The notes under the pieces were generated by a model that was not told where the DNA came from, searched no databases, and worked only from the letters and a program-made list of their open reading frames with translations. From Spraguea lophii (Eukaryota > Microsporidia > Spragueidae), in the NCBI GenBank assembly GCA_001887945.1, contig LDOQ01000021.1, positions 1 through 62,747 on the forward strand: DNA of 62,747 bases, in the 5' to 3' direction. Position numbers and translations under genes: made by a program. Positions within the stretch are counted from its first letter, which is position 1, and each line of letters starts with the position of its first letter. This document shows positions 29,480 through 40,084 of the stretch, piece by piece.

Positions 29480-30330
29480 ATTATTTTAATAATAAATAAA
29501 TAATTTAAATAACCAATTAAACTATTAAATAAATGCGACTTGTATTTTGAAGAAATCTAAAAATAACAAATGCTATTCTATAAAGCATCCTTTTAATTAT
29601 GTATATTGGGATAATACTTATACAGTTAATTATTTCGGGATTTTATTATTTAATAATAATAATATTACTAATTAATTATAAAGCTTTGTTTAAATTTGGA
29701 AGAAATTAACTTCTTTATTTTTTATATTTAACCTTATAAGTAAATCATGAAGTATTTAAGGGATTGTTATTATATGATCATGATATTTTTTCTATTGGCA
29801 ATGTTATTATTTCAAAAAACATTTCAAACCGAAATTTTAGAAAATCCGCAATCATCCTCATCGTTAAAGACAGAAGACAAACCTATAAGAAAAAATTCTA
29901 TTGAGGAACAGAAAGTTTTTTATCAAAACGATAACCAAGAAGGAGGGGAATGTTCAAATCCATTAAAAAATATGGACAAAGTCGAACCTGTAGAAGTTCA
30001 AGAAGATGATAAACTTCTCTTGATTGAAATTCCTCACCCAGGCTCAAAGTTTGTAAAAATTCTATCTAGTTTATCATGTAATTGCATTGATTTCGATGAA
30101 CGTGATCCTAGTGATGAGGAAGTTTTGTATTATTTTAAATCAGAAACTGAAGAAGATGATAATAGACTTTATGAAGCACAAGAATGTATAGAATCATCCG
30201 ATACATCAGCACTTGTTATAAAAGATGATGAAACGAAGAATTAATGAACCGATAAAAACTGTGTTATTAGTTATTAAACGAAAAATTTGATTATGCCATT
30301 GGTACAACGAGAAAGAAGAGCAACAACAAA
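29480..30330 (+). repeat. segmental duplication, copy 2
   Basis: Partner of 27745-28600. Upstream blocks ACTATTAAATAAA, CAAATGCTATTCTATAAA, TTAATTATGTATATTG and TTAACTTCTTTATTTTTTAT are shared in the same order. Confidence 0.85.
29747..30244 (+). CDS. secreted protein family member 2
   Basis: 165 residues and paralogous to 28041-28541. It starts nine codons further upstream with MKYLRDCYYMIMIFFLLAMLLFQKTFQTE, a signal peptide. The acidic mature chain keeps KVFYQNDNQE, KFVKILSSLSC and YFKSETEEDDN. Cys positions are only partly conserved. No known domain. The pair suggests a lineage-specific exported family under diversification. Confidence 0.82.
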   Translation: MKYLRDCYYMIMIFFLLAMLLFQKTFQTEILENPQSSSSLKTEDKPIRKNSIEEQKVFYQNDNQEGGECSNPLKNMDKVEPVEVQEDDKLLLIEIPHPGSKFVKILSSLSCNCIDFDERDPSDEEVLYYFKSETEEDDNRLYEAQECIESSDTSALVIKDDETKN

Positions 30331-30644
30331 TTAAAATTATTCGAATATAATTCATTAAAAAATAAGATTTAATTAAAAATTGTTATATATAACATTATGT
30401 ATTTTATAAGCTCTTTTTTTATTCAAATAATTTTGACAAGTTAAAGCTGATATTGTGATATTTGGTAATAATCACAGTTGTATTATTTTCTGTTGTTTTT
30501 TTAAAATGATAACTGTTAAGAAATTCTTGAATACATAATATTTATAGTTCTTTGATTTGGGACGAATCCAATGAATTTTTTAGAAATAAATGAACCTGTC
30601 GTAAAAAAACTATTTATTTAATTCTTTTAATGACTTATATTCAT

Positions 30645-30740
30645 TTTTTAATAAAGTTTTTATTTATAGAAGTTTGTTATCCGGTTGAAGTTTACGTGAT
30701 CTTGTCCTTTTGTTCACGAAGCAATATTTATATATATATC
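30645..30740 (-). mobile_element. SINE 3'-end fragment
   Basis: Tail complement TTTTTTAATAAAGTTTTTATTTATAGAAG followed by ATCCGGTTGAAGTTTACGTGATC and TTCACGAAGCA. This equals the last 100 bp of the family in minus orientation. No body or head follows, so it is 5'-truncated or deleted. The rest of 30245-31464 is AT-rich without a gene. Confidence 0.65.
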
Positions 30741-31464
30741 AAAAATTTATTCGAGTTATCCTTATTATAAAAAGAACAAAATTTTGTAAATATTTGTTTA
30801 AAATATCCTTATATTTACCATATGTTATTCTTTAATAAAAATAAACAGGCATTTTATAACTATTTATTTTTAAAATTTATATACTTTATAAACAATATAA
30901 ATTCGATTTAATTATTTTAGATATATCTAAAAAATAAATCAATTATTTTATATTCACTTCAATATATTTTTAGTTTAAATCAGTTTGTAAAAAAATATAT
31001 GACATTTATCGTTTACATTAAAACTATATTTTTAAATAATAATTCAATTTGTAACATGAAGAGTTTAAAAAGTATAGGCTAAGCATTTATTATTAAATAA
31101 ATTACCATTTTTAAAATTTTTAGAATTATAACAATTTAGAAATATTTGCTAATTAAATAATTTTAGTAAATATAAAAATAAAAAACTTTATATTAAAAAA
31201 GTAACAATAATATTAAATTATAATTACTCATTTTAATGTTTCCAAATTATCAATATATATTAAATCTATTGTTTTAAACAATATTCATTATAATAGTTAT
31301 TATAGTATTCATTTATATTATACAATAAATTTTTAAAAGCTAATTTAATTAATTTTGTTGGAATAATATTACTTCAAGATTTATTTAAAGTTATGTTTGT
31401 AAAACTATTTTATATACTTTTTTATTTCTTCTTAAAAAAAACAAAATCATCCTTTTTAATCTTT

Positions 31465-31510
31465 TTATTTTATATTAAAAGTAAATTTGATGAATATTTA
31501 AAGTCTTTTT
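31465..31510 (+). promoter_or_regulatory. conserved block upstream of three secreted genes
   Basis: TTTTTATTTTATATTAAAAG, then TAAATTTGATGAATATTTAAAG, resembles the block at 27977-28018 and at 29708-29750 (CTTTATTTTTTATATTTAA...TAAGTAAAT...ATATTTAA). In all three cases it ends 20-40 bp before a signal peptide coding sequence. This suggests a shared promoter or 5' leader distinct from the CCC-type starts of housekeeping genes. Confidence 0.5.
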
Positions 31511-31521
31511 TTTGTTAATCT

Positions 31522-32058
31522 ATGATATTTATTTCAGTAATAATGTTATTTATTCAGACATCGTTTCAAGCAGAAGGATTTAAAGAAACTGACCTTTCCC
31601 GTGTGTTAACTACAACCGCAATGTTTGAAGCAAAAGAGAATGCTCCTCTGTATGAAAATATGCCTTTACAATACGGTGTCGTTCATTCAGAATTTCTAAA
31701 AAATATAATGTCGATTCATTCTTTTATATGTCAAATCAAAGATATTGACACATCCGATAATTCCGCGCCTCCACAAACATTTATTACGGAGTTCGGGATT
31801 TTTGAGTTGGAAAATATTAAGAAATTAAAGAATTTAATCATTCAATGTGAAGAAGAGGATGAAAGTCAGTTACCGGACTTTAGTTATTCTGAAATGTATG
31901 ATGTGGCATTCGGTATGGATGTCTCTATGAGCAGTTTAATACGAAGAATTGGTGGATATTCCGAAAATAAACGTCTAACGAAGGATGATACTGACAATGG
32001 AAATTGCGATCAACTTGATTCCAGTTCAATCTTGCAACAGTCTGAAGATGAAAAATAA
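31522..32058 (+). CDS. secreted protein, related leader to the tandem pair
   Basis: 178 residues. Signal peptide MIFISVIMLFIQTSFQAEGF closely resembles those of the two upstream paralogues (..LLFQKTFQTE..), and the upstream DNA is similar. The mature sequence is unrelated by eye: LKNIMSIHSFICQIKDI and MYDVAFGMDVSMSSLIRRIGGYS, then an acidic tail. It could be a fast-diverging member of the same exported family, or a different gene that captured the same leader. Function unknown. Confidence 0.75.
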   Translation: MIFISVIMLFIQTSFQAEGFKETDLSRVLTTTAMFEAKENAPLYENMPLQYGVVHSEFLKNIMSIHSFICQIKDIDTSDNSAPPQTFITEFGIFELENIKKLKNLIIQCEEEDESQLPDFSYSEMYDVAFGMDVSMSSLIRRIGGYSENKRLTKDDTDNGNCDQLDSSSILQQSEDEK

Positions 32059-33587
32059 TATCAATAAACACGGAATAAGGTATTTATGAAATTTGTATTA
32101 GTAAATATTTAATTATATGGAAAGAATAATTATTAAAATTAATTGATTTATTTGAATTTTGTAAATTACTTTTTTTTTAAATATAAAATTTTGATGGTGC
32201 TGTTTAACTAAACTTTTTAAATACATTATGTCAGCCAAGTATAGAAATTTTCCCTTAAAGAAAATTTTAGATTTGTGGTAATTAAAACATAATAATATAA
32301 AATTTTTCTCGGGAATATTTAATTTTTTTGAAAAATAGCTTGGTTATGAAGTAAATTTGTTTCTAAAGACCAAAATTCAGCTTAGATCTAATACAATTTA
32401 TTTTTATTGTAATGAAAAATTTATATTGATAAATATTCAAAAATAACTGATGAAGTTGTGTGGACGTGTGATAAGTTCTATATTAAAACATACATCGTAA
32501 AATTTCTTTGATATATCATTCTTATAAAGTTTTAATATTTAATTAAAAAAAGAAGTACATCCGGGTTATCTATAGTACAAAGCGAATAAATTTGAAGATT
32601 CTTTCGAAGGAACACAATTGGTCAAAAAACAATAGTCAAATTCTATTAAAAAATAATAGAAAAGATTGTAATATATTATAACAACAATTCAATAAGAACA
32701 GGTGAGTATTGGAAGCAGTTCAAATCGACAATAATATGTTTCGCACAGGTTTAAATGTAATTTAAACGAGGTTATTAAGTAAAAAATTTGGGTGTTTAAA
32801 ATACCTGATATAAATCATTATTATGCTAAAATATATACACCGATACGTGTATACTTTTTCAGCGACAATATTTATTAAAAAAATCAAAAATCAACGAAAC
32901 AAAGTAAATTTTAGTTTTTTGTCAAGAAATTTAAAACAATCTTTGTATTCTCCCTGAAGGAGTAGATATCAAGATAATTAAGATAAAGAGAGAAAAGTTT
33001 CTCTACCTATTGTAGTATAAATACGTGAATTTGTACCATTATACACTCAAATCAATAGATAAATTATAGAAATATATTCGAAGATATTGTATATAAGCAT
33101 AATACAGTAAATCATAACTCAATTTTGTTTATCTAGTGACTAGAATTAATTCTGGCCAATAAAATCTTTTGAGTCAAACAAAAATACAGAATAAGATTAA
33201 AAAAAGAATACTTATCAGAATATTTAAAAAAGTGAATGTTTGGAAATAACACAACGAAAAATATATATACAAATCATTTGATGTTTTACAATTGAATAAT
33301 TAAAAGTTATTTATTCAGATCCTGATTTCTAAAGATATTTTACATTTACAGTAAAAATACAAAAAAGATAATTAAGAAATAATAAAACTAAAAAAGATAA
33401 ATATAAGAAAACATTTAATAATTTATTAAATGAATTTTAATATTTAAAAAAAAAGATATTTATCGAAGGATTAAAGTTTATTTTGAAATTTCTAATTTTA
33501 AATCTAAATATGCTTTTTAAAAAACATTAAAATAATATATTTTAGGAATATTTATAAAAATATTTAAAGCAAAATTTTATATATTTT
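32059..33587. other. 1.5-kb AT-rich region without a gene
   Basis: Low-complexity AT-rich DNA. No ORF longer than about 50 codons with coding character, no SINE or Merlin block, and no RNA gene that I recognise. Composition is slightly less AT-rich near 32560-32760. Confidence 0.5.
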
Positions 33588-34241
33588 ATGTTTACATTTA
33601 AATTGTCGTATGTTTTATTATATTTTTTAGATATTAACTGTACTATCCAACAAAGATCACCATTATGTTCTTTAGAGGAAATCGGTCCACGAGTAGCTTC
33701 TATTTTAGATTGTAAAATTGTGACTGCTTTTGTTGCAAAGATAAATTTGGAAAGTAACAAAGAATTATTGAATAAAATGCCGGATAATTACATATCTCAA
33801 CATTACTCTTTACTCGTGTATACAGGAAAAATATTGAATTTTCTTGAATGTTTTAGAAAATATCATTTACCAGAAGATACTTTTCCTGTTGGTAAACCTA
33901 TGGATAAAACCGTATCAATTCCAGATAAAATAGAAACAGAATTGGGTGAAGTAGATGGTAACGACGCCGAGAAAATAATACGAAATATGAGATTTAATAT
34001 CTATTGTATAAAAGAATATAGGAAAAGAATGATATTGTCTTGTTTAGATTCATTAAAAACTGTTCATAATTTTTTCCAGAAACTTGAGATCGCAGGAGAT
34101 AAATTAGATTTAGTTAGGAAAGAAAATAAATCTGAAAAAGAAGTTGAAGAAGATATTGGTAACAAAAATATGCATGAACCTTTTCACGCTTCAAAAGGTT
34201 TGGAGAGTTTGAAAGATTTGCTAAAAAATAAGAAAGAATGA
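33588..34241 (+). CDS. unknown secreted protein
   Basis: 217 residues. N-terminal MFTFKLSYVLLYFLDINCTIQ is a likely signal peptide. The mature chain is helical and has several Cys (PLCSLEE, ILDCKIV, LECFRKY, YCIKEYRKRMILSCLDSL), with a Lys/Glu-rich C-terminus. No family recognised. It is the last of four plus-strand secreted-type genes in this block and has no CCC motif. Confidence 0.75.
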   Translation: MFTFKLSYVLLYFLDINCTIQQRSPLCSLEEIGPRVASILDCKIVTAFVAKINLESNKELLNKMPDNYISQHYSLLVYTGKILNFLECFRKYHLPEDTFPVGKPMDKTVSIPDKIETELGEVDGNDAEKIIRNMRFNIYCIKEYRKRMILSCLDSLKTVHNFFQKLEIAGDKLDLVRKENKSEKEVEEDIGNKNMHEPFHASKGLESLKDLLKNKKE

Positions 34242-34992
34242 GAAAGAAGGTGATAAAAATTTATTATTCAGTAAACGCTATTTGGAAACTCTGTTTTTTT
34301 ATAAATTATATTCTTAAATTTATTTTAATTTTATTGCTTTAATTAGACCATAGCATTTTAGTCGATTGCGACTTTTTATAGTATAATAAGATAGTTAATC
34401 CATTAAAGTATACGATCTTCATTTATCATTGATTTTATTTACATATAGTAATTTCATATTTACTTGTACTCATTGTAATAGAAATTTATGTTTGAATCAA
34501 TCATCATTTTTTCACTCTGATAAAATTACTATATCTTTATTAATATAGCAATATTATAACATTTATATCATTATATAAAATATAATTAAGTGGTAGTCTC
34601 TTATTTACTCAAATTCATGATTTTTTCATGTTTTCTTCGTTTTTTTATTCGTATTTTTTTTTGTTTTGAAATTTTTGTTTTGAATAAGTAATTCAAATAT
34701 ACAAGTTTTAAAAATTGACTATCACAACATTGTTATCAGGTTGAATAAACTTATTCGTATGTCAATTATTTTCATAAAAATGACCATTTTAATATAATTA
34801 ATTTAAAAAATTTAATTAACTTGATTATGATAATCATTAAGAGTGCTCCTTTTTTTCTCTTATAAATTTTGATAAAACAAACAAAAATATTCTATCTCCT
34901 TATAAAAATTATGGTAAAACAAACAAAAATATCCAATATATTTATAATTTATAAAAATTTATTTCTATTTATGCATAATATATTCGTACCCC
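34242..34992. other. AT-rich spacer upstream of the CH-domain gene
   Basis: About 750 bp. ACAAACAAAAATATTC and ACAAACAAAAATATCC with flanking CTTATAAA blocks form a short direct repeat near 34855-34935. No gene seen. Confidence 0.5.
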
Positions 34993-35517
34993 ATGCCTAA
35001 AGAAATCGAAGAACTAAAAAACTGGATGGAAGCAATACTTGGTGAAGAACTTACAGATCCCAACTTTGAAGAGAATTTGCGAGATGGTGTAGTACTCTGC
35101 AAATTTATGAATAACATAGAGCCTAGCTCATGCAAATATAAGATATCAAAAGGTCCTTTTATCCAGAGAGAAAATATTTCAAGTTTTCTTTCTGCAGCCA
35201 GATCCATGGGTGTTCCAGAATATGAGTTATTCCAAACAATAGACTTACTTGAGATGTCTAATTTTAAACAAGTAATAATATGTTTGTATTCTTTAAGCAG
35301 ACAATTACAAAAAAATAAAAAATTTGGAGGACCATTTATTGGACCAAAGCTTGCTACTCAGAATAAAGCAGTGTTTAGTGAAGAACAATTGGCAGAGGCA
35401 GATGCATCTATTAGTGGAACAATGGGAGAATATAAAAATTTTTCAAATTCTTTTATAGGTAGAGATGTGAGAAAGAACATTTATGATGAAAAAGAAAATA
35501 ATTCTTCAATGAACTAA
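34993..35517 (+). CDS. transgelin/Scp1-like calponin-homology protein
   Basis: 174 residues with start context GTACCCCATGCC. A single CH domain (about residues 3-110: LKNWMEAILGEEL, LRDGVVLCKFMNNI, FIQRENISSFLSAARSMGVPEYELFQTIDLLE) is followed by one calponin-type repeat: FIGPKLATQNKAVFSEEQL (family IGxxxAxQ..F). This is the layout of transgelin/SM22 and yeast Scp1, which bundle and stabilise actin filaments. Length compares well with the family (about 200). Partner is presumably F-actin. Confidence 0.93.
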   Translation: MPKEIEELKNWMEAILGEELTDPNFEENLRDGVVLCKFMNNIEPSSCKYKISKGPFIQRENISSFLSAARSMGVPEYELFQTIDLLEMSNFKQVIICLYSLSRQLQKNKKFGGPFIGPKLATQNKAVFSEEQLAEADASISGTMGEYKNFSNSFIGRDVRKNIYDEKENNSSMN

Positions 35518-35717
35518 AAATATATTCTTTATTAAAAATTATTTTTACTTTGATTTGATGTTTTTAAACAATGATTTTAACAATAAAATAAATATTTAGT
35601 AATCTAAAGAAGTAAATATGATATTTACTACTTTATAATTTTAATAAATTTTTCATTTATCATAATAGATGCATATTATGTATTAAATTCCAGATCCACC
35701 ATATTATTAAAAAGGGG

Positions 35718-35783
35718 TATCAATAAGAAGATCTCTATAAAATACACAATGTATTTTCATTTGAACTATGTTTCTTATTGATA
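35718..35783. terminator. nested inverted repeat between convergent genes
   Basis: TATCAATAAGAA (35718-35729) and TTCTTATTGATA (35772-35783) form a perfect 12-bp stem. Within the loop AATAC/GTATT forms a second small stem. It lies 200 bp after the CH gene and 174 bp after the convergent membrane-protein gene. It may be an mRNA 3'-end structure; inferred from position. Confidence 0.4.
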
Positions 35784-35956
35784 AAGAAAATCCATTTAAC
35801 CATTTAAAAAAACAATAAATAAAAATTATATTATTCTCTTTCATAAATTTAATTTTACGAGAAGCAAAACCAATTGATGAAATTAAAAGAATTTAAAATA
35901 TAATAAAATATTTTTAAGTAACCAGTTTATTTTACATATTTTACTTTTCATATTTT

Positions 35957-36851
35957 TTATTCTTCATGTAATGTCAATCGCGTTAAAGACGGTTTAAAAT
36001 TATCTATATCATAAACCATCGTTCTAATATAAAAATCTTTTATAGCTGATAGTAATGCTATTATTGAAAAAAAGAATGTAGATGGATTAATCTTTGATGC
36101 TTTCCTAAAATTAAAAAAAACTTACATTCCTATGAATTCTGTTTTATCTTTACAAGAAAATATAAAATATAAACTATGTTTCAATACAGAAATAAGGCAG
36201 ATGGTGACTGATATGATATTTCCTCTTCTTGTAAATCCGAATATTGATGCTATTAGAAGTATTATAATAGGAATAGTATTGTCATATGTAAAAGATAGAT
36301 TTACCTTTTTAGAAATATCTACATAACAAGTAAGTATGATATAAAACATAAATACATAGTAGGATAGAATATGTCTTTCTCTTGCATTATATGCATCTAA
36401 TTAATATAAACTTACTTCTTTTTATAGGATCTGTGCCAACTTTTCGTCGCAGACTTAGAGAATCGCCGGCTATACGGAAATAATATACATTAAAAATTAT
36501 TTGTATACTTGCGATTATTATACCTTCTATGAGTTTTGATGTAAATTTTGATTTGTCTTGTGTCTCATATGTAACAATGATAGCTTTCGCAAAATGAATA
36601 GCGGTGAAAAAAGTGTTAGCCAATACCATGATTACTAAGCCAGCTTTTGATTTAAATGTTATCGAATATATAAATACAATACATTCTATCATAAAGCCGA
36701 AACAACATCTTTTAAAAATTCCATTGGATATTTTTTGTGTTATTCCAGATACTTTCGTAAAACAAGTTTTATATAAAAACATATAATAAAAAAGTCTTAA
36801 TATCATAAGTATGAAGAACATTATTTGCATGAATAATAGACTTGGTTTCAT
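35957..36851 (-). CDS. multi-pass membrane protein, three exons with two ultra-short introns
   Basis: Exons on the minus strand: 36851-36416, 36396-36126 and 36104-35957 (436, 271 and 148 nt; 855 nt in total, giving 284 residues). The introns are at 36397-36415 (19 nt) and 36105-36125 (21 nt). Both begin GTAAGTTT and end with TTAATTAG or TTAATTTTAG. Splicing is in frame at both junctions (codons A|AT and AT|G) and extends the protein to a terminal LTLHEE. Unspliced, each part ends at a stop within a few codons. About eight hydrophobic segments are visible, such as LLFMQIMFFILMILRLFYYM, LIEGIIIASIQIIFNVYYF, TIPIIILLIASIFGF and STFFFSIIALLSAIKDF. Family not recognised. Confidence 0.85.
36105..36125 (-). 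other. spliceosomal intron 2 (21 nt)
   Basis: Minus strand GTAAGTTT...TTAATTTTAG. It has the microsporidian arrangement in which the branch-point motif TTAAT is fused to the 3' splice site. Removal restores the reading frame (phase 2). Confidence 0.85.
36397..36415 (-). other. spliceosomal intron 1 (19 nt)
   Basis: Minus strand GTAAGTTTATATTAATTAG. The donor is identical to intron 2 over eight bases, and TTAAT lies 4 bases before the final AG dinucleotide. Removal joins exon 1 and exon 2 (phase 1). Without splicing, translation ends 8 codons after the donor. Confidence 0.82.
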
Positions 36852-36959
36852 AGCGAATTAGTATTTTTTGTTTATAAAGTGGTGTTAAATTAATAATCAA
36901 ACACGAAAATAACTTCTAGAAGCTAAAATTTTTTATAAAAATGATAATCTGTGGAAATT

Positions 36960-37390
36960 AATCTTGAGGTCAGTGATGTAATAATCAGCAGAATTAAAAT
37001 ATTTTTTGAGAATTCTGATTTGAGTCTTTTTAAATACAAAATCGGTAGTATGATAATCCGTAATATTACGTACGTGTATACAGCCTTGTTATTAAATTAG
37101 AACAACGTCTGGTCAACTATATGAAAATCCACTGTATTGACCAGATCCAATATTATATTCTAAAGAGAAAGAAAACAAATAGAATATAAAAGGTGACAAT
37201 GATATACATCATACACCCAATTTAATACTCTTTAGTATAAGACAAGATGAGTTTAATTATATCACCGAAATACCCAGAGAATACAAGTCAAAATAGACCC
37301 TAAAGAACTTGATGTTACAGAGACCACGGTAGATCCAACATGACCAAAAAATTCATATAAATTTAGTTTCATTAAAGAAATAAGAGTAAT
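36960..37390 (+). mobile_element. old full-length SINE copy
   Basis: Plus orientation. Body blocks occur in order: CAGCCTTGTTATTAAATTAGAACAACGTC (for GGCCCCGCTACTAGATTAAAGTAGTGTTC), TCCACTGTATTGA, CCAATATTATATTC, AAGACAAGATGAGTTTAAT, GTTACAGAGACCACGGTAG and TTTAGTTTCATTAA. A weak head (TTTGAGAATTCTGAT for box B) may remain at about 37005. It is about 500 bp upstream of the Sac1 gene. The rest of 36852-37908 is AT-rich with nothing recognised. Confidence 0.68.
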
Positions 37391-37908
37391 TTTGTCTTTA
37401 AACAATATTTTAATGTAATAATTAAATTTTTTTATTTCTATTTTACAAAGAAAAAAGTATTCAATGAAAATTACAAATCTTCAAAAGCGAAAACATTTTA
37501 TTCAGGATACCATGAATAAAATTTTCATAAAGATTAATTTTAAAAAAAATATTTTCTCCAGATTAATTATTTATTCCATTTAACCTATTTTAATAATTCA
37601 ATTACTTTTAATTTTTTATTATTTAAATTTTTCTATGAGCAAAATATTCTAATTTGTCATCATCATGTTTTGATTATCACTAAGACCACTAAACTAAATA
37701 ATCTAAATAAATATTAAATTTCTTTAATAAAAGTTATTTATCGATATAAAACATTTATAATTATTCTATAATTTTTTTATAATTCTCTAATTATCTTTAT
37801 TTAGCTTTAATAAAATTTATTGATCAACAACAAAACATTTATGATATTCTTATCCATTATAAAAATTTTATGCCAATGTATATTTTGTTTTTAATTTTTA
37901 TTAACCCT

Positions 37909-39456
37909 ATGCAAATAACAATAAAATACAATATTGAATATCTTCAAATATCCAATGATATACAAGAAGAAACCATACTTCTAAAAGATAATTCTATTAT
38001 TAAGAATGATAATAGTATTAAGAATGATAATATGATACCATCATCATATTCTTCTATCAAAGCATATGGTGTATATGGTATTATAAATTTATATGGTAAA
38101 TATCTATTAGTGGTAAAAAAAGCAAAGAAACTTTTTGAAATTGAAAATAATCCAGTATATGAAATAGAAAGAATAAAAATTATTCCATTGAAATCTGATA
38201 GGCGAGATAGAGAGGATTTAAGATTGATAGTAGATTTTTTTTATATACCAGGAACATATTTTAGTGAATATAAACTTTATAATAACCATTACAACGATAA
38301 AGAAGATATAGATTTTATTTTAAATAATAAATTATTACAAAATTTTAATAAAATATTTCAGCATGCAAATACTTTTGCTGTAAAATGCATACAAGGATAT
38401 GTAAATCTTAAAAAAATAAAAAATATAGAAATAATATTGATATCAAGACGATCTAATAGAAGTATAGGCACCAGGTATAATCGAAGGGGTGTTAATAATG
38501 AAGGATATGCAGCAAATACAGTAGAAACAGAACAAATAGTTTCAAAAGGAAATAATAAATTATATTACATCCAATTGAGAGGAAGTATACCATTAAAATG
38601 GAAACAGAGTATAGGAATAGAATATACACCAAGAATAAGAATTTTAGATGCAGAAATATTTTCTATAGCAAATACTTTATTAAAAGAAAAATATGATAAT
38701 ATTTTTTATATAAAATTAACAAATACAAAAAAAATAGAAAGACACCTTTCCACCATCTACGAAATCCAATTGAAAAAACACAAAATAGATCATTTCTGGT
38801 TTGATTTGGCAAAAGAAAATATAAAAAATAGTTTAAAAAATATTTATAAACTTACAAATAAAATAGAAGAAATAAATAATTTATTTTACAATGATGTTAA
38901 TAAACAAACGGGTATAATACGATCTAACTGCCTAGATTCTTTAGATAGAACAAACATAACACAATATTTTATAAGTGAATCCGCATTAAAAAAACAATTA
39001 TCAAAACTAAACACAGAATACAATGAAGAAATAAAAAATACATTAAAACAATTATGGATAGAAAACGGTAATAATATTTCACAACAATATACAAGCACAC
39101 CATTTCTAGCTTCTGGTGTAATATCAGGTAAATATACATTACTAGGAAAAATAACAGATGGATTTCACAGTATTAAAAGATATTTTATCAATAGATTTTC
39201 TGATGGAAGAAAACAAACATCATATGATCTTATAACAGGTAATTATATTGATTATAAAAATAATACAACCAATATTTTCTCTATAAAACATTTATTGTTA
39301 TTATTTTTTATATTCGTAACAATAGCATATCATATTTTTTATAAAAATATAAAAATGTTTAAAATTGTAAGTGTAACGATGGTAGTAGTGTTTGTAATGA
39401 TATATTATCTTTGTTTTAATTATCTTATGGATTTACCAGATTATGTTGAAAAATAA
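37909..39456 (+). CDS. SAC1: Sac1-like phosphoinositide phosphatase
   Basis: 515 residues. Sac domain with the catalytic CX5R(T) motif in SNCLDSLDRTN near residue 340, preceded by family blocks (YYIQLRGSIPLKWKQ, FWFDLA) and followed by ENGNNISQQYTST and ITDGFHSIKRYFINRF. Two C-terminal membrane spans (LLLLFFIFVTIAYHIFY and FKIVSVTMVVVFVMIYYLCF) anchor it, as in yeast Sac1, which removes the 4-phosphate from PI4P at the ER/Golgi. I prefer the ATG at 37909 because it follows AACCCT directly; an upstream ATG at 37870 adds 13 hydrophobic residues. Confidence 0.92.
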   Translation: MQITIKYNIEYLQISNDIQEETILLKDNSIIKNDNSIKNDNMIPSSYSSIKAYGVYGIINLYGKYLLVVKKAKKLFEIENNPVYEIERIKIIPLKSDRRDREDLRLIVDFFYIPGTYFSEYKLYNNHYNDKEDIDFILNNKLLQNFNKIFQHANTFAVKCIQGYVNLKKIKNIEIILISRRSNRSIGTRYNRRGVNNEGYAANTVETEQIVSKGNNKLYYIQLRGSIPLKWKQSIGIEYTPRIRILDAEIFSIANTLLKEKYDNIFYIKLTNTKKIERHLSTIYEIQLKKHKIDHFWFDLAKENIKNSLKNIYKLTNKIEEINNLFYNDVNKQTGIIRSNCLDSLDRTNITQYFISESALKKQLSKLNTEYNEEIKNTLKQLWIENGNNISQQYTSTPFLASGVISGKYTLLGKITDGFHSIKRYFINRFSDGRKQTSYDLITGNYIDYKNNTTNIFSIKHLLLLFFIFVTIAYHIFYKNIKMFKIVSVTMVVVFVMIYYLCFNYLMDLPDYVEK

Positions 39457-39725
39457 TAAAATAATAATAATCAATAATAACAATCAATAATAAAATCAAT
39501 AGTAAAATAAATAAAAGTTTTTATGTGTTAATATTCTGTGTTAGTATTCTGTGTTAGTATATATAAGATTATTTATCATTACTACTTTTTACCATTGCTA
39601 TCTTTTATGATTATATGAGATTATCTATCACTGCTATTCTTATATCCACTTTATTACATATCACCTACTATATACTCAATCTCTCTACATATAATCTACT
39701 ATCCATTTTACTATATCATTTCCTA

Positions 39726-40022
39726 TTAATTATTCATGTACTGAATGAGTGTTGGTTGTTTATTTTTCTTCTTATCGAATATACAATCTAAGATATTTTC
39801 TTTTATTAATTTTAATTCTTCTTCTATATTTGTATTATTTTCATTTTTAAAAATATAAATATTTTCTTCTATTTTTTTATTATCAATATAAAAAGATAAT
39901 GATGTATTTAATTTATATTTTGTATATTCTTGTCCTCTTATGGTTATTTTGGAATCTGTGTTAAATTGTTCTGTGTTATAAATATTTTCATAATCTGTGT
40001 AAAATGGAAGAAGATAGGCCAT
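39726..40022 (-). CDS. unknown small protein
   Basis: 98 residues with the clear start context ACACCCTATGG, so a real gene. Contains a strand-rich middle (SKITIRGQEYTKYKLNTSLSFYIDNKK) and a C-terminal helix (EEELKLIKENILDCIF). No signal peptide or membrane segment. Family not recognised. Confidence 0.72.
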   Translation of the reverse strand: MAYLLPFYTDYENIYNTEQFNTDSKITIRGQEYTKYKLNTSLSFYIDNKKIEENIYIFKNENNTNIEEELKLIKENILDCIFDKKKNKQPTLIQYMNN

Positions 40023-40084
40023 AGGGTGTAATAATTAAGAAATATAAAAATATTATTTATGAATAAACCATTTTAATAAGATAA

